A stretch of 64,000 bases of DNA, taken from the NCBI GenBank assembly GCA_963965975.1, contig OZ014417.1, positions 1,116,001-1,180,000 on the forward strand, given 5' to 3'. The position numbers were made by a program, and so were the translations under genes. The stretch is from Xestospongia bergquistia (Eukaryota > Porifera > Demospongiae > Haplosclerida > Petrosiidae). Shown here in pieces: positions 22,911 through 35,000 of this stretch (positions are counted from its first letter, which is position 1; the number at the start of each line of letters is the position of its first letter). The notes under the pieces were generated by a model. It saw only the letters and a program-made list of their open reading frames with translations. It had not been told where the DNA came from and searched no databases.

Positions 22911-24283
22911 GTTAGTATTGTAGTTACAAAGTAAAGAAATGATGTAAATTAAAGGAGTGGATTAGAAACAAGCAATAAGAGCTATTCTCATTTTTATCTT
23001 GGTTTTATGGACATTAATTTAATAATAAATAAAGCATATTAAAATAACTAGTTTTTTGTCTTCGATGCTCATTTCCAATTCATTTCCTTTTTCTTTGTCT
23101 TAAATTCTACCACATTAAGATTTCAATTAAATTAACAATAAAAGTGAACTATCATATAAAGCAATTTGTATAATATAGCATTAACAGTAGTAACCATTGC
23201 CCAGTCTTAACGACTACTATAGTGTGTACATTAAGTATCATATTTATTTGTATCTTTTCACTGTGTAGTATATTTCCTAATATGGCCTCATATACACATA
23301 TTGTATAATAACTATGAATAGCCTTAAAATTTTATATTGTACTAAATATCAAAGCACATTGTATTGTCCTTAAATATGTCATTATTAGAAAGGTCATGCA
23401 TGAAAGTCAGAATTATAGTAGCAGATTATATTACTATATATACTGCTACTACTAGTGATATCTGTTATTACAACTAACATATTGTAAGAACATAGGAATG
23501 CCAATAGTGTACACATGTTGTTATTAATCAAATTTTGGTTACCATAGTTTTCCCAATGTGATGTACATGCAGTCTAATTGAGTTATTCACAAAGCCAAAT
23601 TATAGTAACTAAATATATAAAGCCAAAACATAACCCAAACTGAAAGTAAAACCCAATAATAGAGGCCATGACCAAGAGATGGATACTATTTCAACAAGGC
23701 ATCTGTAAATAACCAGTAGTCACATACAAGCAAGGCTCTAGTACAGTAAAACATGCTTGATTACATTAATACACTCTATAAACTGTATACCTATCTCACA
23801 AACTTACATAACACTAACTTTAGAATATATTTTCTTGTTAAAACAAACACTCTAATAATAACATTGTAATACTACAATAATGCTAAGTATTTTCATGATT
23901 ATACAATATGGCTATTCTTAGTTTATGAGGGAGTGACTGTCAAGGGCAGAGACAAATTTTCAAAGTAGGGGAGGGTGACTCAGTACAATTAAGCTGCCAC
24001 AAAGTAACACATTGGCACTATATGTAGCTATTTATAGTTAATAATAATATTGACTATTTGTTTACAGGGTAGGTATGAATATTACACATACAGAACCTTT
24101 AAGGATTGCACAGGTGCACTAAAGTTTAAAATTAAAATCTAGAGGGCTACAGGCCCCAGCTCCAAGCCTTGTCTATACCCTTTCAGTGACAGTGTGAACT
24201 GTCTTAAAAATATATTCCCAATCATTAAGTAGATTCATGACTAAGTACACTTAAAAATGAAAATCACTTATTATCATACATAG
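22911..24283. other. Long intron of copy C without recognisable genes
   Basis: 1.37-kb AT-rich intron (donor GTTAGT, acceptor CATACATAG, phase 1). A piece near 23,190-23,330 (AACCATTGCCCAGTCTTAA...) is repeated near 33,690-33,840 in the corresponding intron of copy E. No open frame or structural RNA was recognised. Confidence 0.55.
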
Positions 24284-25615
24284 ATGGCTGGAGTACATCA
24301 GCAAGTTCTCATATTATTGGAGCACTACCTATTCAACTAAAGCAAGGTCTTACACTTGTTATTACTACTGCAGAAAACAAACCAGTTAATTTCACAATCA
24401 AAAACTTAACAGGAACTATATCAAGTGGCTCAGTTACTTCCAATATACCAACAAATGTCACTTTGAATTTAAGTAATACTGTTGATAGTAGGACAGACCG
24501 AGAGAAAGGTATCATAGTGTCTACAGGATCACGTAGCAAAATATCAGTCTTTGTTGCTGTTAGTGGTAGTGATACAACAGGTGTCTATCAGAGTTATCCT
24601 ACCTGGGGATATCCTGTCAATGAATATGTTTACTATGCTATTTCCACTGGTAGTAATACTGTTGGCTCATTTAGTACTCTCCTCCTTGTATCTGCCAACA
24701 ATGATACTATTATTACTATAACTCCTACAGTTAATATAACTATCCCTCATGATCTGAGTCCCACTGGTATTGATATCATGATAACAAGTGGAAACTCTGT
24801 AACTATTCAACTAGACTATCTCCAAACATTTTTAATTGACTCAGCAAATGATTTATCAGGCTCAAAAGTCATTTCAAACAAACCAATTGCTGTTTACTCA
24901 GGACACACATGTGGCGAAGTACCAACTCCAGGAACATTTGCTTGTGACTTTCTTGGTGAGCAAATACCTCCATCAGCATCTTGGGGTAATTCCTTCCTTG
25001 TAAGTCCTTTCTCAACTCGTAAGTCAGGCTATCTGTTGAAGTTTGTCAGTTCACAACATAATACCAACATCAATATATCTTGTCAATCAAACATCACATA
25101 TGAGATATCATCACCACAGGAAGACAGTACAGCATCACAACTGATCACTGGTCGAAAGATTTGTCATATTTATGCAAATAATCCTATTCTTGTAGCACAG
25201 TTTTCTTTGGGACAAGGGCTTGATACAGAAGGCGAAAATTATATTCCTGGTGATCCTGGTGTAGTGATTGTTCCTCCCTTTAAGCATTATGTGACCAGTA
25301 CTGTATTTCCTGCTATCACTTTGTTGTTATCTACAGAATACATGAACTTGGCTGTTATTTCATCAAACTTTGATTCTTCTCAAGTACTATTAAATGGTGT
25401 ATCACTTTGGTCTGAAACATGGACTACAATTAATAGTGATGATGGTAGTAGTGTAGTTGGTTATGTATTAACAAATTATTCTCTTTCAAGTGATATTAAC
25501 AATGTCAGTTATCAAGATTCAAGTGGCAGACTCTGTCCACTAATATTTGGTTCAACCTATTCTGTTGGTTACACATATACTGGAGGACTAAACATGATTC
25601 CCTATGGATATGAAG
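24284..25615 (+). other. IgGFc-binding-protein N-terminal-type domain (single 1,332-bp exon)
   Basis: 444-residue exon with the family pattern: GSRSKISVFV, then YPTWGYPVNEYVYYA, LLLVSANNDTIITITPT, NKPIAVYSGHTCGEVP, CDFLGEQIPPSASWGNSFLV and FSLGQGLDTEG. This resembles the N-terminal domain of IgG-Fc-binding protein (FCGBP), an adhesive extracellular module. It is complete in copy C. In copy E only the 3' third survives (about 33,926-34,254). Phase 1 on both sides makes it a skippable cassette. Confidence 0.75.
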
Positions 25616-27711
25616 GTATAAAGAAACCATTTTTTATTTAATGCATTTTCTTTTCTTTATAGTTATAACTCCACCTCCATCAATTGGTAATGTTTATTAT
25701 GTTTGTTTATTTATTATTTTTGTTTCAAAGATCTTACTATTAACCCAACACCTTTGTTAGCAGTAATAAATGATGATACTGCTGTTCTAAACTGTAGTGC
25801 TAGTGGTAACCCTCCTCCTACTGTACACTGGATATTTCGTGGTAGTAATATAACAAATGATACTGTTAAGTATATTGTTACAAATGGAGTCTTAACAATA
25901 CTGAATGTAGAACTTAATGATGCTGGAGATTATCATTGTACTGCATCTAATGTATACAGATCTGTAAGTGGGACAATTGAGTTAAAAGTTCAAGGTAACT
26001 CTACACTTTAAATGCATAAAATGTCTCAGCTCTATATTTTATAGTACCTCCATTTTTTATTAATGTTCTATCAACTAAGACATTTGGTATTCTTGGTGGT
26101 AACATGAGTCTCAATTGTAGTGCTTATGGTGTTCCTAGACCTACTGTGACCTGGAGAAAGAATAATGAACACTTATCCTCATCTTCCCCTGATATTACTA
26201 TTATTAATGATAATATGATAGCTCATCAAGTTACAAGCTATCTCATATTGAGTGATATTTCTCATAATGACTCAGGAATATATCACTGTAATGCAAGTAA
26301 TGATTTAGTTGAAGTGAAATCCATCATCTCATCTGGAAGGGTATACATTTTAAGTAAGTCTAAAGTTTTGTTATACAAACAATGTTATTATTTGTTATAA
26401 ATTAGGTCCTCCATCTCTTGTAAAGGGCTTTGTGAACATCACTAAAAATCAATCAGACACTGTCCAATTGTCTTGTACCTTTTCTGGTCAACCCGTTCCT
26501 CAAGTGACATGGTCAAGATCACAGAACAATGCTGATAAGGAAGAACTTGATAATAGAACCAACAAAATAACTGTAATTAGTTCTATTAATGATACTACAG
26601 TTGTGTCTACATTGAAGATAAATGATGTAGAAAAAACAGATGAAGGGAACTATATTTGTAATGCATCTAATGGCATACCAAACTTGATCCAATCACAAGA
26701 ATACAACAAAGCCTTTATAATAGTTCAAGGTACTATATATTATTTTGATAATAAACAACATCTTTTTCTTTATTTAGTACCACCTACTGTACAACCAGTA
26801 TCTAACAGAGTCATTGGATTACTTAATGAATTTGTTACTTTTTCATTTACTATCACTAATGATTTCCCAAAAGTGAAAGTATATAACATACAATGGCAAG
26901 TTAAACGTTTTAATTCTGACAGATTTATGTTTATTAGCCCTGAGCTTTTTTTTGATAATCCACTTTCTTTAATTATCCCCAATGTTCAATTAAGGGATAG
27001 AGGATTATATAAAATGTTAGCACAAAATGAAGCAGGGATTGGTGAAGCAACAATTGTTCTGGATGTATATGGTAAGTCTGAAACTATAGTACTATAGGAT
27101 TAATTTAATATATCCTCAATGATTTTAGTAACAGCTGCTTTATGGAACAATACTGGAGGGACTGTAATAAAAACAAAAGGACAAAATGTTGTGTTCAACT
27201 GTACTGCTGATGGTCTTCCACGACCTACTATCGTATGGAGGAGAAATGGTCAACTTTTATTGAACACTAGTAGATTAAAAATTATATCATCAGAGCAGAC
27301 CAATAGTTTTCGTTCAAACATTATCCCTGAAGTTCTACAACGTACAAGTATGCTAGAAATCACAGATTTAAAAGGAAATGATAATGGTAGCTATTCTTGT
27401 CGAGCTGATAACGAAGCTAATTTAGGAGTTGTATTAACAACACCATTTACATTACAAGTAATAGAACGTAAGTGATTAGCTGTTGTTAAATATTTATTAT
27501 TAAAGATTTCTTTTAGCTCCACCAAAAAATTATTGTTTGAGTTCTCCATGTGGTAAAAATGGTAAATGTCATAGTTTGATTAATGGATATTTATGTGATT
27601 GTAATGATGGATACACTGGTATCAATTTTGTAAACAAGGTAAGTCATGAATGATTTTGATATCAAGTTTATATTTCAATACAGTTGTAGTGGTAACAGTT
27701 CCACCACAAAT

Positions 27712-27749
27712 TACACAGCCTCCTAAAAATACTTTTAGGAGGCTGTGTA
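27712..27749. repeat. Perfect 17-bp inverted repeat at a deletion junction
   Basis: The left arm (starting TACACAGCCTCC) and the right arm (GGAGGCTGTGTA at its end) pair perfectly over 17 bp around a 4-base loop ATAC. The left arm belongs to the start of the third Ig exon (ITQPPK). The right arm is its reverse complement and runs directly into HormR-exon sequence. It looks like snap-back synthesis during repair of a deletion of about 0.9 kb. Confidence 0.85.
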
Positions 27750-30507
27750 GTGAGCTGTCCTTGTGGAAATGGGAGTTCAGGAGGACAAATATTACAAGCT
27801 AATCGATATTGTGGAGGAGACTTTACCAGAGGTGCTAAATGGTCTAAAGGAAATATAGCAGCTTGTAATTTCAGTGACTTAGCAAGAGAGATATGTCAGC
27901 TAAGAAATGTTTGTTCTTTGGATGCAAATACAGATAAGTAATCATTATTTCCCTCTTTAGCTTCCTGTACCTGAGAGAATAGTACGATTGGAGAATCTTA
28001 GTAACAGTGATGTTTTAGGATCAACTGAAGTAACAGCAAGTGTGAGTGTACTAGTGACAGCTACTGAAGGTGTATCTGGTAATATTACGGTATGGAATTC
28101 TTTTAATCAACATGACAGTACCTGTTTTTATATCACCTTTAAAGTTAACTACAACATTTTTAGAAGTTGTTGACAACATATTAGATGTCAATCAAGATAC
28201 ATTACAAACCAGTCAAGAAACCTCTAACACATCAGCTAAGTTAGTTTGTTATTTCAAGTAAATACTAGTACATTTTTTGTAGGATATTGGAAGCTATTGA
28301 ATCAGTTGTGGAGAATATACCACTTGCCAATACATCAGAACCTGTTGTAATTTCTCAAAAGTCATTTGCTGTATCTTTGCAACAAGTAGACATTGAAGAA
28401 TTTAAACAATCTGGTCAAACATTCAGTGTAAATTTTGGAGACTTTTCTAATGAAAATCAAAGCCTTAATTCGAATGATCTGACATTTGGAGGATCTAATC
28501 AGCAATCAACTGCAGCTATAAGTCTACCCAGAAATTTACTAAATGGACTTCCAAACATCACTAATAATACTAGAATCACTCATTCAGTATTCATCACTGA
28601 CTCCTTATTCCTGAGGAGAGTGGACAACTTCCAAGAGGTTGGCAGCATTATTTTATCAGCTGGTGTAGTAGGGACAGATACCATTAGGGGACTTAATCCT
28701 CCTGTTGGTCTTAGTTTCATAATCAATCCTGTGAGTATAGGATTCCTAAGTGTTTGTTAGTTGCTTTCTTAACTTTAGAATATAAATGGTTCATCTCCTC
28801 AGTGTTCATTTTGGAATCAATCTTTAGATGGTAAATGTAAATGATTTATATATAATAATTTTAATTGTTACAATAGATGGATATGGAGATTGGTCAAGTA
28901 AAGGATGTCGTAATATTACCAACAATGAAACTGAAGTTATCTGTGAATGTAATCATCTCACAAGCTTTGCTATATTATTGGTAACAATTGTTTGTTTAAT
29001 AATATAAATATTTCTTTGAAATTCAGGATGTGTCTGTGACAGTTGAACCAACAGAGAGAACAGGATTGACATTGTTCTTGGATGCTGTGACTTACATTGG
29101 TATCATTGTATCCCTATTTTGCCTGATTATAACTATTATCTCATATCTCTCTAACAAGTAAAATATTATAGTGTTAATGAGTTGTTATGTTTTGTTTTTA
29201 CAGGAAACTTCGTACCTCTGATCATGGACAACTTCTCCTTAATTTATGTTTTGCTTTAATGGGTCTTTACATTACATTTATTTTTGCTGTTCACAGTCGA
29301 GATGTTCCAATTCTCTGTGCTGTTACAGGAGCAGTGTTACAGTATTTTTTCCTGGTGACATTCATGGTGATGGCTGCAGAGGCTATCAATCTGTACATGA
29401 ATTTAGTGATTGTTCTTGGTTGGAAAGTTAGCCATTTTGTTTTGAAGGCTACTATTACATCTTGGAGTAAGTGCTCATAATGTTGTTATTATTTAATTCT
29501 TTTTTTTTCTGTATTAGTAATTCCATTCTTTATTGTGTTGTTCTGCTTTGCTCCCAATTACAAAAACTACTTGAGTGATCATTTGTGAGTAAAATTAAAG
29601 TTTAATTTCAAGTGTTCTTACATTTATCACTTACAGTTGTCGTGCTTTTAATGTTCCATATTATGTTGGTATGGTGGTACCATTTTTGATCATCTATATC
29701 TTTAATTTGGTAGTGTTTTTCATCATATTTGTTTCTCTCATCCAAAAAAGCTTCCAGTCGAAGGAGGTTAAATCGAAAAATGATAAAGGGAAAAAATCTT
29801 TTGTTTGTCAACAGCTTGTTATAATTACAACATTGTCAATTTTATTTGGTTTGGGATGGGGTATTGGATTGTTTGCTACTCAAGATATCCATACCAATAA
29901 GACAGTACAAGACTTGTTTGCTGCATTGTTTGTGATCTTGACTGCTTTTCATGGTCTGTTTATTTTCATAATGCACTGTCTTCATTCAAAGGAAGTAAGA
30001 TACACTTGGAAACAATGGGTTTTTATTGTTACGGGCAAAGATATCAGTCAATTTTCTTCATCAACATTTTCTCGTAAGCATAAAAAGCGATATGATATTG
30101 GAGTAGCTAATTCTGGAAATAATTCTTTGGGAAAATCCAGTTATGATAGTGACGTATACGTAACTCTTCGATCTTATAAACAAAAGCCTCTAAGCTCTCC
30201 TGTAGATGTCTTAATTGTAGAGAATAGAGAGGTGGAGATGGAAAGTGGTGCATTATCTGAGACAACTATCACTAAGTCATTTCCTGATGATAAAAATGAA
30301 AAGGAAGAACTGCAAAGAAAAGAAAATGGTACATTATCTGAGACGACATCCACTAAGTCATTTCCTGATGATAAGAATGAAAAGGAAGAACTGCAAAGAA
30401 AAGAAAAGGGTACATTATCTGAGACGACCTTCACAAAGTCATTTCCTGATCATGATGATAAGAATAAAAAGGAAGAACTGCAAAGAGAAGAAGAGGAACA
30501 GAATTAA
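27750..30507 (+). other. Copy C: HormR-GAIN-GPS-7TM exons still open
   Basis: HormR remnant from about 27,750 to 27,908, then GAIN exons at about 27961-28089, 28145-28239 and 28283-28730, and GPS exons starting near 28,780 and 28,876 with CNHLTSFAILL. The 7TM exons are near 29,027, 29,204-29,466, 29,518-29,584 and 29,637-30,507. No internal stop was seen. The tail has three copies of the TLSETT..TKSFPD...EELQRKE unit, against two in copy A. With no start codon or signal peptide of its own it is stranded behind the broken middle. Confidence 0.7.
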
Positions 30508-31203
30508 TTGAAAAATTTGTCAACTATTTTACTTAATGTGTCTAGATTTCATATTATGATTAGTTTATATAGTAGTATTGTCTCATTTCCATGATGTTAT
30601 TTTAGAAATAGTTAGTATTTTGTTAAATTTAGTTATACATATTGTGTCATGCAAAATCGTGAACTTGACGCCCATTTTTGTCGTAGTTAGTATTCCATAC
30701 GTGCTAGCTAATTTACAATTAATATTTAATTCACTATAAAACTGATTGATTGATTTAACCAATATATACAATACAAGTCTGTGTAAATTCAAAGGTTACA
30801 TGTGGCAAAATTATTTGATACTAAGAAGTAAGCATTTTGTTTATAAATTATAGAATTGACTATTCATATGTAGCTAATTATTAGAACTGCAAAGACTTAG
30901 TTTAATCTTTGACAAAATAAAATGCTGGACTAAGGATGTTACTGTGAAATTCATCATGTCTTACATACACACTGTACTCATCCTAGTCATTTGTTATATT
31001 ACATAAATTGTCAATTATATAGTACAGTGTAAAAATTAATTGGTTGATTTAACCATTAGCTGGTTATACAGATTACAATTGCAAAGTTATTTTTGTCAAA
31101 AAAGTAATTATATTACTGTTATCATTACTAATGTACTACTACTTATGTAATGTCCTTGTAAGATATCATATTTTTCTTTAAACAAGTACTGTAAACAAGC
31201 TAT
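30508..31203. other. Intergenic region after copy C
   Basis: Duplicate of the flank after copy A (17,225-17,700 and 18,300-18,354), with an extra piece at about 30,765-30,900 not seen there. No coding exon was recognised. Confidence 0.6.
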
Positions 31204-31960
31204 ATGTCTCTCTCTGTTGTCATCTCTCTCTGCTGTCTACATTAGTAACATCACAAGGTAATACAAATATTAACATTATTATAACTGCACTATATCTTTA
31301 CTAAGTCCTCCAGTGATAACACCATCACGATCAGTGATAGTATTACGTGGCAATAATCTATTAGTTAAATGTGAATATAAAAATATAAATAAATATAGTT
31401 ATATATAAATAGTATTCCATTTCTGATCATCTACATTTTTAATTGGGTAGTGTTTTTTATTATTATTGTTTCTCTTATACGAAAGAGTCTCCAGTCTGAT
31501 TCTAAATCAAAAAAAAAACAAAAGCAAAAAATCTTTCTTTTATCAACAGCTTATTATAGTTACAACATTGTCAATTCTGTTTGGTTTGGGATGGGGTATT
31601 GGGCTGTTTGCTACTCAAGATATCCATACCAATAAGATAGTACGAGACTTGTTCGCTGCATTGTTTGTGATCTTGACTGCTTTTCATGGTCTGTTATTTT
31701 CATAATTCACTGTCTTCGTTCAAAGGAAGTAAGAAACACTTGGAAACAATGGGTTTTTGATGTCACAGGCAAAGATATCAGTCAATTTTTTTCTTCACTT
31801 CCTCCTTAACATTAGAAATGTTATCATATTGGAACAGATAGTTCTGGAGTACCTCTTAAACCTTTCTCTTCAGGATATGGAGAAAGTGAAACTCTTCAAT
31901 CTTGTGAACAAACAGCTCAGAGTACTCCTGTTTATTTTGCATGTGACCTTACCTACTTGC
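31204..31960 (+). pseudogene. Relic D: fused ends of an adhesion-GPCR gene
   Basis: Begins with a degraded version of the signal-peptide exon of B0 (ATGTCTCTCTCTGTTGTC..., frame lost). It continues into about 70 bp of the Ig exon at about 31,305 and then jumps at about 31,410 into the last 7TM exon (SIPFLIIYIFNWVVFF) with a type B tail. Frame changes occur in the basic loop (poly-A stretch near 31,510) and near 31,700. It is a dead remnant, with most of the gene deleted. Confidence 0.8.
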
Positions 31961-32045
31961 TGTATCAGCAGTTTAGTTATTATTAACTGAATAATTATTT
32001 AACTTTTCAGCAAAGTTTTTTAGTACTTTTTATTCGAGCAGAGTG

Positions 32046-35000
32046 ATGAAGATACTTCTGTTCTTATCAGTTGTAGTGATAGTAATACTGCCATTAGCTA
32101 TTGGACAATCATCATGTCCTCTCCCTACAGTAGCTGATATAGAGAGGGAGTTGATAGTTCTACTTCTTAATGCTGATACTGGTGGAGGACCATATGATCC
32201 TACTGTATCATCATATCAGTATACTTGTCTTGCTCAAGGATCAACTAGAAATACTTATCGTAGAGTATCTATTATAGCTACATTTACTTCTAAGAGTGGT
32301 CAATCTCAACAAACACAACACTTTCAGTTACAGTGTTTAAGTGGTACATGGGGTGCAGTAACTAATGATGGTTTTGGTACTCCTCCCTCAAATTCAACGG
32401 AAAGAACTGACTGTTTTACTTGTATACCTGAAAATCTTGGTGCTGATTCTAATCATTGTTTACGTAAGTTAATAAGATTGAATAGATTGTAAATATTCCT
32501 TTTAATATAGCTTGTAATTCTGCTTGTAACTATGGATCAGGAAGATGTCTATCAAATTTTCCTGTAGTCTGTTGTCCATTCTTTGGTCTTGATAATATGT
32601 GTACTACATCATGTCCAACTAACTATGTTGCTAATGTTGATACTAACTTTACATGTGGTAAGTAAATTAATATATATCTAATACATTGATCCTATACTAT
32701 ACAGTCTGTAACTATACCTGTGGTCCTGGTGAAGTTGCTAATGCTACATGCAATGGATGTGATCTGACTGATATCTGTCAACAAGATATACCTTGTCAAA
32801 ATGGAGGATCATGTATATTGTTATCTGCCCCTAATAATTACACATGTAATTGCAGTGGAACTGGATATACTGGTACTAATTGTACTGGTAAGTTGTCTAT
32901 GTTACTACATACACTTTGTATTTGAGTTTGTTGTTACTGATAAGTTACTAAAATGAGCACATGTTATGGGAAATACATCTAGGAATTTTAATAAGTTATA
33001 CTCCCGCGACCTTAATTTGAGTTATCACAACAAGTATTGTTATTGAACCATATCTTTTCTAGGTCCTCCAGTGATAACACCATCAGGATCAGTGATAGTA
33101 TTACATGGCAATGATCTATTAGTTAAATGTGAAGCTAGTGGTAATATTCTCTCCTATCAGTGGTTAGATAGTAATGGAGTTATTATCACTACTTCAAATA
33201 CAAGTCCTCTACTATTGAATATAACTAATGTGACTCAGTCTGACAGTGGAACATATATCTGCAAAGTAATCTATACCAACTTAACAACTGGTACCTCAAG
33301 TATTTTCATAATAGTTGAAGGTAATTATAACTAGTTATAACTAAGTATATACCAAGTAACATGTAAGTAAACAAATGATAGATAATAAAAAGTGGGTAGG
33401 ACTACATTTCTAACATAGCTATATATATATTAATTGAAGTAGATGCTGTGATTATTATTAAAGTAATATGATAACAAAATTTTTATTAATGTTCTATCAA
33501 CTAAGACATTTGGTATTCTTGGTGGTAAGATGAGTCTCAATTGTATTGCTTATAGTATATTAACTACTACCACTATAACAAATATATTATTAACATTGAC
33601 CACTAACATCATTTAATGTTTAGTTATTACTACTGCTACTTCAAAACATGTGTCTATAGTAGAATATAAATTGATTAGAACATCAACAGTAGTAACCACT
33701 ACCCAGTCTTAATGACTACTATATATATAATAATATTAGTATATACACTAAACATCATAAGTACTTGTATGTTTTCATTGTGTAGTATATTACCTTATAT
33801 GGCCTCATATACTCATATTGTATAATAACTTTTGAATGACCTTAAATTATATTCTCAACTATAGTTTGTATATAATTCTGTAGTGACTAAAGTAAGGTTA
33901 CAATGAAATGTTTATAAGTAATTTCCAACATTATGTGACCAGTACTGTATTTCCTGGTATCACATTGTTGTTATCTACAAAATACATGAACTTGGTTGTC
34001 ATTTCATCAAACTTTGACTCTTCCCAAGTATTATTAAATGGTGTATCACTTGGCTCTGAAACATGGACTACAATTAATAGTGATGATGGCAGTAATGTAG
34101 TTGGTTATGTATTAACTAGTTATTCTCTATCAAGTGGTATTAACAATGTAAGTTATCAAGATCCAAATGGCAGACTCTGTCCACTGATATTTGGTTCAAA
34201 CTATTTTGTTGGTTATACATATACTGGAGGACTGAACATGATTCCCCATAGACATGAAGGTATAAAGAAGGTGTATTATTTTGACTTTATTATTTCAGAT
34301 GTAACACCATCTCCATCTCCTCCTGTTGATATAAAAGAAAGTAAGCGTACATAACATATAACACTACTGCAATATTTACTGACCTCCTTCTTTATATAAT
34401 CATACCTATAGAGTCAATAACAATAGCTGTGACTGCATCATCTGTTGCTTCAACTGCTGAGGTGACTTTTGACACAACTGTTGCATTAACATTTGCAATG
34501 TCTTCACTAAAATCATCAACTACTTCAGTGTATACTTTACCATCTCCTTCATTAGTAACTACTGCTGATACAACCACTATACCATCATCAGATATAATGA
34601 TAGCTTCCTTCTTGTCATCTTCTTCATTAGCTATGGCCTCTTCATCATATTTTCTGCCATTTTCTGAATCTTTGGCTCCATCAACTACTGTTAAAGTTAC
34701 CACTTTAACATCAGAGCCATCTTCAATAAAAACTACTGTTGACACAACTTCTACCTTATCATCATCATCTATATCAGAGGTTTCTTACATGACTTCTTCT
34801 ACCTCTTCGATATATCTTCCACCATTATCAACTACTGTTGATATCACCACATTAATTTTATCATCAGTTCCATTAATATCTTCCCCTGTACACACGCCTT
34901 CTCCTTCACTAGGTAATGCTTATACAACCTCATCATCATTATCTGAGTTGTTAGAACCTTCATCTACTATTAATTCAACCTCCATTTTAACATCAGCTGT

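Larger units (their letters stand above)
21654..30507 (+). pseudogene. Copy C: adhesion-GPCR gene broken in the middle (type A tail)
   Basis: The 5' half is intact: 21654-22071 (signal peptide MKIFLFLSVVLIVILPLATG plus an unrecognised domain), 22123-22269 (Cys-rich), 22325-22507 (EGF), 22656-22910 (Ig), 24284-25615 (IgGFc-binding type), 25663-25686 (24-bp linker exon), then Ig exons 25731-25994, 26045-26353, 26406-26729, 26778-27071 and 27129-27467. The EGF exon 27517-27638 has two extra bases compared with copies A and E. The next exon runs into a fold-back palindrome at 27,712-27,749 and joins the HormR exon in the wrong frame, which removes the third Ig and the SEA-like part. GAIN, GPS and 7TM downstream remain open. 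It could still yield a truncated secreted Ig protein. Confidence 0.7.

Noticed and set aside
33908-34354. Separate small gene encoding ITLLLSTKYMNLVVISSNF
   Set aside because: It is the 3' remnant of the IgGFc-binding exon of copy C (24,284-25,615) without a matching acceptor, so it is annotated as a relic inside an intron.
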